A stretch of DNA of 56,416 nt, from NCBI GenBank assembly GCA_964572965.1, contig CAZNHL010000019.1, positions 1-56,416 on the forward strand, in the 5' to 3' direction. The notes beneath the pieces are model-generated. The model saw only the letters and a list, made by a program, of their open reading frames with translations. It had not been told where the DNA came from and searched no databases. Shown piece after piece: positions 34,008 through 42,096 of the stretch. Both the position numbers and the translations under genes were made by a program. Source of the DNA: CAZNHL01 sp964572965. GTDB taxonomy: Bacteria > Bacteroidota > Bacteroidia > Cytophagales > UBA9547. How positions within the stretch are numbered: the first letter of the stretch is position 1; each line of letters begins with the position of its first letter.

Positions 34008-34733
34008 ATGAGCAAACATAAATTAGATATTCTTGTTTTTGCAGCTCATCCTGATGATGCCGAACTAGGTTGTTCGGGTACTATTATGCACCATGTTGCA
34101 AAGGGTATGAAGGTAGGGGTGGTCGATCTGACAGAAGGAGAATTAGGCACAAGAGGAACAGTAGTTGATCGTTATAATGAAGCTGCTGACTCATCTGAAA
34201 TTTTAGGTTTAACTGTTCGTGAGAACCTGAAATTAAGAGACGGTTTTTTTGCTAATGATGAAAAAAGTCAATTGACCCTTATTAAAATAATAAGGAAATA
34301 CAGACCTGAAATAGTTATTTGTAATGCATTACATGACAGACATCCCGATCATGGAAGAAGTTCTCAGCTAGAATCAGAGTCTTGCTTTCTGGCGGGTTTG
34401 AAAAAAATAGAGACTTTTTTAGGCGGACAGCAACAAGAAGCCTGGAGACCTAAGGCTGTGTTTCATTACATTCAGGATCGTTATATTAAACCGGACTTTA
34501 TTATTGATATAACTCCTTACTGGGAGCGCAAGGTTAAGTCTATCAAAGCTTTCAAAACACAGTTTCACGATCCGTCCAGCAGCGAGCCGGAAACATACAT
34601 ATCCAATAAAAACTTCTTACACTTTATAGAAGGCAGAGCCTTAGAGTTCGGTCATGCTATTGGTGCTCGTTATGGTGAAGGATTTACTATAGAACGTTTA
34701 CCTAAAGTCGATAATCTATTCGATATTATATAG
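34008..34733 (+). CDS. bshB1: Bacillithiol biosynthesis deacetylase BshB1
   Basis: A 241-residue zinc-dependent deacetylase of the PIG-L/LmbE family that removes acetate from GlcNAc-malate to give GlcN-malate. AAHPDDAELGCSG near residue 12 and HDRHPDHGRSS near residue 109 hold the zinc ligands. The segment FAAHPDDAELGCSGTI with DLTEGELGTRGT is typical of BshB1 rather than mycothiol MshB. bshA and bshC are not in the window. It starts 1 base after the M23 peptidase gene and ends at a heptamer-word repeat. Confidence 0.9.
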   Translation: MSKHKLDILVFAAHPDDAELGCSGTIMHHVAKGMKVGVVDLTEGELGTRGTVVDRYNEAADSSEILGLTVRENLKLRDGFFANDEKSQLTLIKIIRKYRPEIVICNALHDRHPDHGRSSQLESESCFLAGLKKIETFLGGQQQEAWRPKAVFHYIQDRYIKPDFIIDITPYWERKVKSIKAFKTQFHDPSSSEPETYISNKNFLHFIEGRALEFGHAIGARYGEGFTIERLPKVDNLFDII

Positions 34734-34809
34734 TAATTGAGTATTGAGATTTTTCTAGAGATAGCCTCTGTGTCTTTGTCTCACTACTCAATACCCACTA
34801 CGATGTACT
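34734..34809. repeat. Heptamer-word inverted repeat, copy related to 37111-37216
   Basis: The left arm ATTGAGTATTGAGA (34736-34749) pairs with TCTCACTACTCAAT (34779-34792) at 13 of 14 positions. The loop and flanks also match the second copy near 37150-37216, including TTTGTCTCACTACTCAATACCC. It lies between convergent genes, bshB1 and the ABC ATPase. Confidence 0.82.
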
Positions 34810-34810
34810 G

Positions 34811-35566
34811 TTAGTCTCTATTCTCCTTTAACTCTCTAACCAGTCTGTTTGCGAAGATAAAGTCGTGGAGTTCTTGCACATTGGTGTCAAGAATCTCTTT
34901 GTTTGTACCTTCCCAAAGTTTTTTCCCTTTGTAGATATACATGATTTTTTCTCCGATTTCCATTACAGAGTTCATGTCGTGAGTTACTACTACTGTTGTC
35001 GTGTCGAATTCATTTGTAATATCCTGAATAAGATTGTCAATCAGAATTGCAGTCTGAGGGTCAAGTCCGGAGTTTGGCTCATCACAGAAGAGATACTTTG
35101 GGTTCATTACAATAGCGCGTGCAATACCGACACGCTTTTGCATACCACCCGAAATCTGAGACGGGAATTGTTTGTTCACGTTTTCCAGTCCCACTCTTTT
35201 CAGGCAGAAATTTACCCTGTCCAGTTTCTCGTCATGCTTCATTTTAGTGAGCATATTAAGCGGGAACATGATGTTTTCTTCTACCGTTTTTGAATCAAAT
35301 AAAGCACTACCCTGGAAAAGCATGCCCATATCTCTGCGGATCTCCTTTTTTACGGCAAGGCCACCATTAAGAAAATTCCGATTGTCATAAATTATATCAC
35401 CTGAATCCGGTTGAATAAGCCCAACTATATTTTTTAGAAGTACACTTTTACCTGTACCCGATGCTCCGATAATGAGGTTAGTTTTACCTTTTTCAAATAC
35501 TCCGCTTACACCGTCGAGTACCTGTTTGCCATTAAAGTTCTTGGAAAGGTTTTTGAATTCTATCAT
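34811..35566 (-). CDS. MlaF-like ABC transporter ATP-binding protein
   Basis: A 251-residue ATPase. Walker A GASGTGKSVLLKN near residue 33, the signature ISGGMQKRVGIARAI near residue 138 and Walker B YLFCDEPNSGLDP near 159 are all intact. The signature SGGMQKR is typical of Mla/MCE transporters, which move phospholipids between the membranes. It follows the MlaE-like permease gene by 7 bases. No MlaD (MCE) gene follows in the window, because a repeat and the convergent bshB1 come next. Confidence 0.9.
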   Translation of the reverse strand: MIEFKNLSKNFNGKQVLDGVSGVFEKGKTNLIIGASGTGKSVLLKNIVGLIQPDSGDIIYDNRNFLNGGLAVKKEIRRDMGMLFQGSALFDSKTVEENIMFPLNMLTKMKHDEKLDRVNFCLKRVGLENVNKQFPSQISGGMQKRVGIARAIVMNPKYLFCDEPNSGLDPQTAILIDNLIQDITNEFDTTTVVVTHDMNSVMEIGEKIMYIYKGKKLWEGTNKEILDTNVQELHDFIFANRLVRELKENRD

Positions 35567-35573
35567 GGCAAAA

Positions 35574-36302
35574 TCAAAGTAAAATTTGGGCTACTAAATA
35601 ATCTGCAACAAGTACACCAATACAGCTGTGTGTTACGGCCTTTGTGCTTGCCTGACCAACTTCCAATGCACCGCCACGGGTAAAGTAGCCCTGAAATGCA
35701 GAGAATGTTGAAATAATGAAAGAGAATACGAAAGCTTTGACCATTGCCACATAAATGCTGTAACCGTCAAAATTATAGCGAATACCATATACATAGTCGT
35801 AATCTGTAAGTACGCCTGTAAGTACTGTTGATACATAGCCGCCGCATAGACAAAGTGTGCCGGCCATAATGACAAGCATTGGTATCATAAATACAGATGC
35901 AATAATTTTAGGCAACACAAGATAAGACGCTGAATTAATGCCCATTACATCCAATGCATCAATTTGCTCTGTAATACGCATAGTTCCCAGGCCTCCGGCT
36001 ATACTGGAGCCTATTTTTCCCGCCAATACAACGCAAGTGATAGTTGGAGCAAGTTCAAGTACCGTCATGTCGCGAACGATTACACCAACGGTGTAAAGAG
36101 GTACTAAGGGGCTCATTAAGTTGTGTGCTGTCTGTATACCGGATACTGCACCAAGAGAGAATGAAACCAGCGCAATGATCATCACTGAATCGATTCCGAT
36201 AAGAATACATTCTTCTATTGTTTGCCTAATATACACATGCAGGCTTTCCCGGTTGCGGAAAAGACTGCGCAGAAATATGATGTATTGTCCTAAAGTTTTC
36301 AT
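35574..36302 (-). CDS. MlaE-like ABC transporter permease
   Basis: A 242-residue membrane protein of the MlaE/YrbE family with about five hydrophobic segments. The family core is RMTVLELAPTITCVVLAGKIGSSIAGGLGTMRITEQIDALDVMGI in outline (about residues 85-130; the visible text has VRDMTVLELAPT then AGKIGSSIAGGLGTM). It forms the membrane part of a phospholipid transporter with the ATPase encoded downstream. Confidence 0.9.
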   Translation of the reverse strand: MKTLGQYIIFLRSLFRNRESLHVYIRQTIEECILIGIDSVMIIALVSFSLGAVSGIQTAHNLMSPLVPLYTVGVIVRDMTVLELAPTITCVVLAGKIGSSIAGGLGTMRITEQIDALDVMGINSASYLVLPKIIASVFMIPMLVIMAGTLCLCGGYVSTVLTGVLTDYDYVYGIRYNFDGYSIYVAMVKAFVFSFIISTFSAFQGYFTRGGALEVGQASTKAVTHSCIGVLVADYLVAQILL

Positions 36303-36399
36303 AATTGAAAATGAAATCCGGCAGCTATAAGCTTTTGATGGATTTTATCTTTATGGAATTAAAAATTAACTTTCCGAAAATTAGCAAAATTCGTTTCAA

Positions 36400-37110
36400 A
36401 TGGAAAATAATAAAGGATTGATAGTTGTGACCGGCGGCAGTAAAGGTATCGGTAAGGCTATCATTTTGAAATATATTAAAGAAGGTTATACCGTTGCTAC
36501 TTGTTCCAGAAAGGAGGCTGATCTTGCTCTGCTGCAATCTGAGGTGGTTTCTTTGGGTGGAAAGCTTCATTATAAGGTAGCGGATCTTTCTGACAGAGCG
36601 CAGATAAATAGTTTTGCGGCTTTTGTAAAAGAATTAAATATTCCTGTCTCAGTTCTTGTAAATAACACCGGTGTATTTATTCCCGGACAAATTCACCAGG
36701 AGGAAGATGGTATATTGGAGCAGATGATCAACACAAACTTATATAGTGCTTATCATCTTACAAGGGCACTAATAGGGGATATGGTTGCCCGTAAATCCGG
36801 TTATATTTTCAATATATGTTCTATTGCAAGTATTACAGCTTACCCTAATGGCGGTTCATATAGCGTTTCGAAGTTTGCTTTGTATGGTATGAGCAAAGTA
36901 CTGCGGGAAGAGATGAAAGAACACGGAGTGCGCGTGACTGCTATTTTACCAGGTGCTACGCTAACAGCCAGCTGGGATGGCGTAGATTTACCGGAAGAAC
37001 GTTTTATTAAGGCTGATGATATTGCAGATGCTGTATGGTCTGCTTATAAATTATCAGGCAGTGCTGTAGTTGAAGAAATGATTATTCGCCCGCAGTTGGG
37101 GGATATTTAA
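36400..37110 (+). CDS. Short-chain dehydrogenase/reductase
   Basis: A 236-residue NAD(P)-dependent oxidoreductase. The cofactor motif TGGSKGIGKAI is near residue 8, NNTG near residue 88, and the catalytic Ser lies in NICSIAS near 141. The YSVSK motif (Y-x3-K) near residue 153 completes the active site. It resembles 3-oxoacyl-ACP reductases, but without a fatty-acid context the substrate is open. Divergent from the MlaE gene and followed by the heptamer repeat. Confidence 0.88.
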   Translation: MENNKGLIVVTGGSKGIGKAIILKYIKEGYTVATCSRKEADLALLQSEVVSLGGKLHYKVADLSDRAQINSFAAFVKELNIPVSVLVNNTGVFIPGQIHQEEDGILEQMINTNLYSAYHLTRALIGDMVARKSGYIFNICSIASITAYPNGGSYSVSKFALYGMSKVLREEMKEHGVRVTAILPGATLTASWDGVDLPEERFIKADDIADAVWSAYKLSGSAVVEEMIIRPQLGDI

Positions 37111-37216
37111 TATAGTATTGAGTATTGAGTATTGAGTATTGAGTATTGAGTATTGAGATTTTTTAGAGGTAACCCCTGTATATTTGTCTCACTACTCAAT
37201 ACCCAATACTTTGTAC
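37111..37216. repeat. Six-copy AGTATTG array with inverted right arm
   Basis: Six perfect tandem copies of AGTATTG (37114-37155) are followed by a short spacer and the complementary words TCTCAC TACTCAA TACCCAA TAC. From about 37142 the element matches the copy at 34734-34809. It sits between the convergent SDR and thioredoxin-like genes. Confidence 0.9.
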
Positions 37217-37219
37217 TAT

Positions 37220-37843
37220 TTATGCTTTCTTCCATTTAATACTGCAACCGATAGCCTTGGTTGTAGTAACACTTACTGTTTTTCCTGCCAATAATTCATC
37301 TACAGCTTTTTCAACATACTTGTCTTTTACAGCTGCTGCATCCTGAGAATTGTCATCAATAGCGCCAATGTATTTTACAATGAGGTCAGCACCTGATTTT
37401 TGTAGCAGGTAAACATGAGGTGTTTTTGTAGCGCCATATTTTTTAGCAAGCTCCTGAGTAGCATCTTCAAGATATGGGAAAGTAAATCCTTTTTCTTTTG
37501 CCCTTTCCTGCATTTTGGCATAAGAGTCTTCAGGGTAGCTGGCTGCATCGTTTGGATTAATGGCAATTACAGGATAACCTTTTGAAGCATACTTTTTATC
37601 TAAAGCAACAAGCCTTTCTTCATAAGCTTTTGCAAAAGGGCAATGGTTGCAAGTAAAAACTACAATAAACCCTTTTGCTTCTTTAAAGTCAGTAAGAGAA
37701 ACTTGCTTGCCATTAATGTTATTTAGTTTGAAATCAGACGCTTTGTCACCGATTTTGTAACCGGTATTCTCCTCTGGTACAAAAGACGAAAGTAAAACAA
37801 TCAGCGAGACAAAGATGCCTAAAAATAAATGGGTCTTTTTCAT
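37220..37843 (-). CDS. Exported thioredoxin-fold (redoxin) protein
   Basis: A 207-residue protein with a signal peptide (about residues 1-24) followed by an AhpC/TSA-type thioredoxin fold. The redox motif is CNHC in VFTCNHCPFAKAYEERL near residue 63, an unusual variant with a following Pro-Phe. The cis-Pro loop KTPHVYLL lies near 140. Start and stop are 4 bases from the TlpA-like gene on the same strand, so they form an operon. Likely a periplasmic disulfide or thiol-oxidant enzyme; partner unknown. Confidence 0.85.
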   Translation of the reverse strand: MKKTHLFLGIFVSLIVLLSSFVPEENTGYKIGDKASDFKLNNINGKQVSLTDFKEAKGFIVVFTCNHCPFAKAYEERLVALDKKYASKGYPVIAINPNDAASYPEDSYAKMQERAKEKGFTFPYLEDATQELAKKYGATKTPHVYLLQKSGADLIVKYIGAIDDNSQDAAAVKDKYVEKAVDELLAGKTVSVTTTKAIGCSIKWKKA

Positions 37844-37847
37844 GAGA

Positions 37848-38342
37848 TTATGGGTTGATTAAAGGTGAAATAATTGTATTTAGTTCTTCGTAAGTAAATG
37901 ATTTTTCATAAAAGTTATGAATCTTGTCGGTAGACTTTACAATAAGTGTAGCCGGTATTGAACCGGACCATTTCGGGTCAATTTTGTCTATCCAGCTGTT
38001 ATAATTCGGTTCGTCGAGCAGCAATATGCCTGACTGTAATTGCTTTCTTTTAATGAATGGGAGCAGCGAACTCTCATATTTGTTAGTGAAGTCAAGGCTA
38101 ACAAGATAAACCTTTACTTTTTTACCTTTTGTTTCTTTATTTAATTGTTCGAAAAAAGGGAGTTCTTCAATACAGGGCTTGCACCAGGTGGCCCAGAAGT
38201 TAATAACTCTTACTGTATCATCGTTTTTATTGATAATGCTTTCAAGTTCATTGTATTTAATAATCGGTACTTTTTGCCCATAACTTACAGTATTACAAAT
38301 AATAACTCCCAGAAACATTAACAGATAAATGATTGTTCTCAT
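37848..38342 (-). CDS. TlpA-like periplasmic thiol-disulfide oxidoreductase
   Basis: About 164 residues from the ATG at 38342, where the signal segment (MRTIIYLLMFLGVII) starts; an 8-residue longer reading frame upstream is less likely. The thioredoxin motif is WATWCKPC near residue 53, with the cis-Pro region SIPATLIV near 133. TlpA/ResA proteins keep periplasmic cysteines reduced, for example for cytochrome c maturation. It is the first gene of a two-gene unit with the redoxin. Confidence 0.87.
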   Translation of the reverse strand: MRTIIYLLMFLGVIICNTVSYGQKVPIIKYNELESIINKNDDTVRVINFWATWCKPCIEELPFFEQLNKETKGKKVKVYLVSLDFTNKYESSLLPFIKRKQLQSGILLLDEPNYNSWIDKIDPKWSGSIPATLIVKSTDKIHNFYEKSFTYEELNTIISPLINP

Positions 38343-38472
38343 AAAAGCATTGGTTATTAATGTCAAAATACAAATTAGTATATGAAATTGGTAGAGATTT
38401 TGAAGTTTTGCTAAAGAGTCATTTTATAGTTATAAGCTAAAAGCAGTATATTTGTGTATAAAACTGAATAGA

Positions 38473-40470
38473 ATGAGCCTTATTGTTTCTGATCCGACAT
38501 CTATATTACCTTATTGTAATTCATTGACGCAGTATAGCCGCAGGCAGACTGTTGAGGTGAAAATAGGGGATATTCCTATGGGAGCACATCATCCTATCCG
38601 TGTACAGTCTATGACTACTGTAGATACCATGGATACAAAAGGATCTGTGGAAGAAGTGATCCGTATGGTGGATGCCGGTTGTGAGTATGTCCGTATAACA
38701 GCACCTTCAATGAAAGAGGCGCAAAACCTGGCTGAGATCAAAAAAGAACTGGCAGTAAGGGGATATAAAGTGCCTTTGGTGGCAGATATACATTTTACAC
38801 CTAATGCTGCAGAACTTGCTGCTAAGATTGTAGAGAAGGTTCGTATCAACCCTGGTAACTATGCTGATAAAAAGAAATTTGAAACGATAGAGTATACTGA
38901 CAGTTCTTATGCTGAAGAGTTGTTGCGCATCCGTGATAAATTCCTTCCTTTAGTAAATATTTGTAAAGAATATGGTACTGCAATGCGTATCGGAACAAAC
39001 CATGGTTCTTTATCAGATCGTATTTTGAGCCGCTACGGAGATACACCACTTGGTATGGTGGAAAGTGCGCTGGAATTCCTTCGTATCTGTGAGGCAGAAA
39101 ACTACCATAATATTGTAATATCAATGAAAGCTTCCAATACACAGGTGATGGTGGAAGCATACCGTCTGTTAGTTGCAAAACTGAATGAAGAGAATTTCAA
39201 GCCATATCCATTGCACCTTGGTGTGACTGAAGCCGGAGAGGCAGAGGACGGGCGTATTAAGTCTGCTGTTGGTATTGGTACTTTACTGGAAGATGGTTTA
39301 GGAGATACTGTGCGGGTTTCATTAACTGAAGCGCCTGAATTTGAGATTCCTGTGGCACAGGCTTTGGTTGAGCGATATAACAACAGGGGCAATCATAAGC
39401 CAATCAAAGAAGTTGAAAGAATTACAATCAACCCATACCAATATCACAGAAGGGAAACGAAAGAGGTCCAAAACTTCGGAGGACTGAATGTTCCTCGTGT
39501 TTTGGTTGATTTAAGCCGTGTTGAAAATCTTCAGGTAGAGGATTTGAAAACAATCGGCCATTTTTATTTCCCCGTTCCCGATAAATGGAATATGAATGAT
39601 CTGGGAGCCGATTACGTATTTTCGGGAGACAATCCTATTCCGTTTATGTTGCCAAACGGGCTGAAAGAAATACAAAATTATGCAAGCTGGAATAAAGCTG
39701 AAGATCAGTTGAATAAGTTACCGTTGCTTACACCTGAAGAATATTTGAGTGATGGAGTAAAGCATCAGATAATCAACTTTGTAAAAGTAAATTACAAAGC
39801 ATTCACACCTGAGTTTTATAACCGTCTGAAAGAAGATAAAACAGCGGTATTAATAGTGGATACAGATAACGAGCACGCCATGGCAGCATTGCGCCGTTTG
39901 TTTTTTTATCTGAATGATAATGAGGTTAAAACACCCGTTATAATACAGCGAAAGTATAAGGGGCTGACAGACGATCAATTCCAGCTGTATTCAGCAACGG
40001 ATATCGGTGGTTTGCTGATTGACGGTTTCGGTGATGGGGCGATGATTACTACGGATCAGCTTCCGCAATTACCCAAAGAGGAGTTACTTAAGATCATTGG
40101 CAATTACAATGCAACATCGTTCGGTATTTTACAGGCGGCACGTACCAGGATGTCTAAAACGGAGTATATTTCGTGCCCAAGTTGTGGTCGTACTTTGTTT
40201 GACTTACAGGAAACAACAGCAATGATCCGTAAGCGTACTGATCACCTGAAAGGGGTAAAGATTGGTATTATGGGTTGTATCGTAAACGGGCCAGGTGAAA
40301 TGGCTGATGCTGACTATGGTTATGTCGGTGTTGGTAAAGATAAAATTGCACTCTACCGTGGACAGAACGTAGTGAAGAAGGCTGTAGACGCAGAATATGC
40401 CGTTGATGAGTTGATTGAGCTGATCAGAGAAGATGGCAGATGGAATGAAGTTGAGGCTTTGGAAATGTAA
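38473..40470 (+). CDS. ispG: 4-hydroxy-3-methylbut-2-en-1-yl diphosphate synthase (IspG), long form
   Basis: A 665-residue Fe-S enzyme of the non-mevalonate isoprenoid pathway (MEcPP to HMBPP). The N-terminal TIM barrel has VQSMTTVDTMDTKGSVEE near residue 44. The C-terminal Fe-S domain has CPSCGRTLFD near residue 568 and MGCIVNGPGE near 602. It is nearly twice as long as E. coli IspG (372) because of an insert of about 250 residues between the two domains, as in plants, Chlamydia and Bacteroidota. The start at 38473 is 19 bases after a -7-like box (TATATTTG, 38447-38454). A TTTAGCA array and a 58-aa gene follow. Confidence 0.95.
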   Translation: MSLIVSDPTSILPYCNSLTQYSRRQTVEVKIGDIPMGAHHPIRVQSMTTVDTMDTKGSVEEVIRMVDAGCEYVRITAPSMKEAQNLAEIKKELAVRGYKVPLVADIHFTPNAAELAAKIVEKVRINPGNYADKKKFETIEYTDSSYAEELLRIRDKFLPLVNICKEYGTAMRIGTNHGSLSDRILSRYGDTPLGMVESALEFLRICEAENYHNIVISMKASNTQVMVEAYRLLVAKLNEENFKPYPLHLGVTEAGEAEDGRIKSAVGIGTLLEDGLGDTVRVSLTEAPEFEIPVAQALVERYNNRGNHKPIKEVERITINPYQYHRRETKEVQNFGGLNVPRVLVDLSRVENLQVEDLKTIGHFYFPVPDKWNMNDLGADYVFSGDNPIPFMLPNGLKEIQNYASWNKAEDQLNKLPLLTPEEYLSDGVKHQIINFVKVNYKAFTPEFYNRLKEDKTAVLIVDTDNEHAMAALRRLFFYLNDNEVKTPVIIQRKYKGLTDDQFQLYSATDIGGLLIDGFGDGAMITTDQLPQLPKEELLKIIGNYNATSFGILQAARTRMSKTEYISCPSCGRTLFDLQETTAMIRKRTDHLKGVKIGIMGCIVNGPGEMADADYGYVGVGKDKIALYRGQNVVKKAVDAEYAVDELIELIREDGRWNEVEALEM

Positions 40471-40486
40471 ATCCATTGTCTTTTTA

Positions 40487-40542
40487 TTTAGCATTTAGCA
40501 TTTAGCATTTAGCATTTAGCATTTAGCATTTAGCATTTAGCA
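40487..40542 (+). repeat. Eight-copy TTTAGCA tandem array
   Basis: Eight perfect 7-bp copies occupy nearly all of the 76-bp gap between ispG and the 58-aa gene, ending 4 bases before the latter's ATG. Unlike most elements of this family in the window it has no complementary arm next to it. The copy number could vary by slippage and so change the distance before the start codon. Confidence 0.95.
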
Positions 40543-40546
40543 TTTT

Positions 40547-40723
40547 ATGTCTCTAAAAGATTATTTCGATTTAAGTGATGTATTTACTTATTTCTTTAGG
40601 AAAAACGACCCGAACAGGCCTGTGAATTTTAACCTGAAAGCAATGCATTGGATTAATAAGATCTCTATGGGCTTATTTGTGTTTTGTTTGCTGGTATTGA
40701 TCTACAGGTATTTTGTCCGTTAG
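40547..40723 (+). CDS. Small membrane protein (58 aa), DUF6728-like
   Basis: A 58-residue frame from ATG to TAG. The N-terminal half is soluble and basic (YFDLSDVFTYFFRKNDPNRP), the second half has one membrane helix (ISMGLFVFCLLVLIYRYF). The conserved-looking FFRKNDPNRPVNFNLKAMH segment matches my memory of a Bacteroidota-specific family (DUF6728), but this is not certain. It lies downstream of ispG with only the TTTAGCA array between, so it is probably in the same transcript. Function unknown. Confidence 0.8.
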   Translation: MSLKDYFDLSDVFTYFFRKNDPNRPVNFNLKAMHWINKISMGLFVFCLLVLIYRYFVR

Positions 40724-40773
40724 CAGACGGGCATTGCCACCATATCTATTGTCTCACTTCTCATGTCTCAAAA

Positions 40774-41124
40774 ATGAATATTGAGTCTTTCAGAGAATAT
40801 TGTTTGTCAAAAACTGCTGTAACTGAAGAGCTGCCGTTTGGTCCTGAAACATTGGTCTTTAAAGTGGCTGGAAAATTATTTGCACTGACAGGTGTAGAGT
40901 CGTTTGAAAGCGTAAACCTGAAATGTGATCCGGAAGAAGCGGTAGAATTGCGTGAACGTTATGATGCTGTCTTACCTGGTTTTCACATGAATAAGCGACA
41001 TTGGAATACCGTTTTGATTGATGGCTCATTGCCTGATAAGTTTGTTTTTGAAATGACAGATAAGTCATACGAGCTTGTTGTGTCAGGATTAAGCAAAAAA
41101 GCAAGAGCTGAAGCAGGTCTTTAA
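40774..41124 (+). CDS. MmcQ/YjbR-family protein
   Basis: A 116-residue protein of the CyaY-like/MmcQ-YjbR fold. It begins MNIESFREYCLSKTAVTEELPFG. The core has KVAGKLFALTGVESFESVNLKCDPEEA near residue 31 and the conserved end HMNKRHWNTVLIDGSLPD near residue 71. The ATG at 40774 is preferred; an upstream open extension lacks resemblance to the family. A DNA-binding role has been proposed for the family but is not established. Heptamer-spaced TCTCA words (40751-40769) lie just upstream. Confidence 0.87.
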   Translation: MNIESFREYCLSKTAVTEELPFGPETLVFKVAGKLFALTGVESFESVNLKCDPEEAVELRERYDAVLPGFHMNKRHWNTVLIDGSLPDKFVFEMTDKSYELVVSGLSKKARAEAGL

Positions 41125-41180
41125 AAGTCAATCATGTTAACATTTATGTACTAGTCCCGTATGTAAGAAAAAATACGAAT

Positions 41181-41657
41181 ATGGGCAATAAGGTAATAGC
41201 AGGGTTAACTAATCCGTTTAAATTTAAATTTTTTCTGTTGACCAAATTACCACTAGCCTGGTTTGCAGGTCTTAAAGTTGAAAAGCTGAATGAGCAGGAA
41301 TCGGTCATTTCATTGAAGTATAGCTGGTTTACGCAGAATCCATTCAATTCAATTTACTTTGCGGCGCTTAATATGGCGGCCGAGTTAGCTCCCGGTTCAC
41401 TGTGTTTAGTACATACTTTAGGCTCAGGTAAGAAATTCTCCTTTTTAGTAGTTTCAATGGAGGCAGGTTTTTTTAAGAAAGCCGTAGGTCATATTCGTTT
41501 TGTATGCGAAGATGGGAACGCTATTTCTAACTTAATTAATCAGGCTGCTAAAACAGGAGAAGGGATGACATTGTGGACTACTGCAACAGGCTTGAATGAA
41601 CAAAATGAAACTGTTGCTGTAGTGAAAATACAATGGTCCTTTAAGGTAAAGAAGTAG
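41181..41657 (+). CDS. DUF4442 hotdog-fold protein
   Basis: A 158-residue protein resembling DUF4442 members of the hotdog thioesterase superfamily: NPFNSIYFAALNMAAELAPGSL near residue 52 is the long central helix, flanked by antiparallel strands (VISLKYSWFTQN; VAVVKIQWSFKVKK). No catalytic residue can be assigned. It may act on an acyl-thioester, but this is only by family. Ends 29 bases before a clear terminator. Confidence 0.78.
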   Translation: MGNKVIAGLTNPFKFKFFLLTKLPLAWFAGLKVEKLNEQESVISLKYSWFTQNPFNSIYFAALNMAAELAPGSLCLVHTLGSGKKFSFLVVSMEAGFFKKAVGHIRFVCEDGNAISNLINQAAKTGEGMTLWTTATGLNEQNETVAVVKIQWSFKVKK

Positions 41658-41686
41658 ACTGATCGATTGATACGTTTAGTAAAAAA

Positions 41687-41722
41687 ATAACCTTTAGAGA
41701 TAAGTCTAAAGGTTATTTTTTT
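41687..41722 (+). terminator. Terminator after the DUF4442 gene
   Basis: A perfect 12-bp stem ATAACCTTTAGA / TCTAAAGGTTAT with a 6-nt loop, followed by seven T. Confidence 0.92.
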
Positions 41723-41821
41723 ATGGGAATAGCTGCTGAAAGCATGTGTTGTGTTTTGGTATATTGTTAATATTTTTTGTGATTATTTGCTGAAATAAAT
41801 AAATTAGGTAAAAATCGTTAT

Positions 41822-42064
41822 ATGAATTTAAAGATCGCCAACGCCAGGCAGGGTATTATTGATATGTTCCTGAAGAGAGGAGCAAGACCTGGTACATCGC
41901 TTGATGAAGGATTATTGTACAGTATGGCTAATGAACTAGACGGCAATGATATGAACGAGGCTATTAGTATTTTAATAGACGAGTTAATTATAGATGAAGT
42001 AGAAGCGGGTGGTACTTATGCTATTGCTCTTACCAGTTATGGGCATAGTGTAATCAACAAATAA
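41822..42064 (+). CDS. Small protein of unknown function (80 aa), winged-helix-like
   Basis: An 80-residue acidic protein; two or three helices (ARQGIIDMFLKRGAR; LLYSMANELDGNDMNEAISILIDELI) are followed by a beta-hairpin (IDEVEAGGTYAIALTSYGHSVI). That order resembles a minimal winged helix. No family recognised and no direct evidence for DNA binding. Single gene between two terminators. Confidence 0.65.
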   Translation: MNLKIANARQGIIDMFLKRGARPGTSLDEGLLYSMANELDGNDMNEAISILIDELIIDEVEAGGTYAIALTSYGHSVINK

Positions 42065-42096
42065 ACACATCACTTCTGTTAAGAAATGATGTGTTT
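42063..42096. terminator. Bidirectional terminator
   Basis: AAACACATCA / TGATGTGTTT, a 10-bp stem with a 14-nt loop between convergent genes. The hairpin overlaps the last codons of the histidine phosphatase gene. Confidence 0.75.

Noticed and set aside
37114..37155. AGTATTG array as CRISPR or minisatellite inside a gene
   Set aside because: Units are only 7 bp, have no spacers, and lie between two convergent gene stops.
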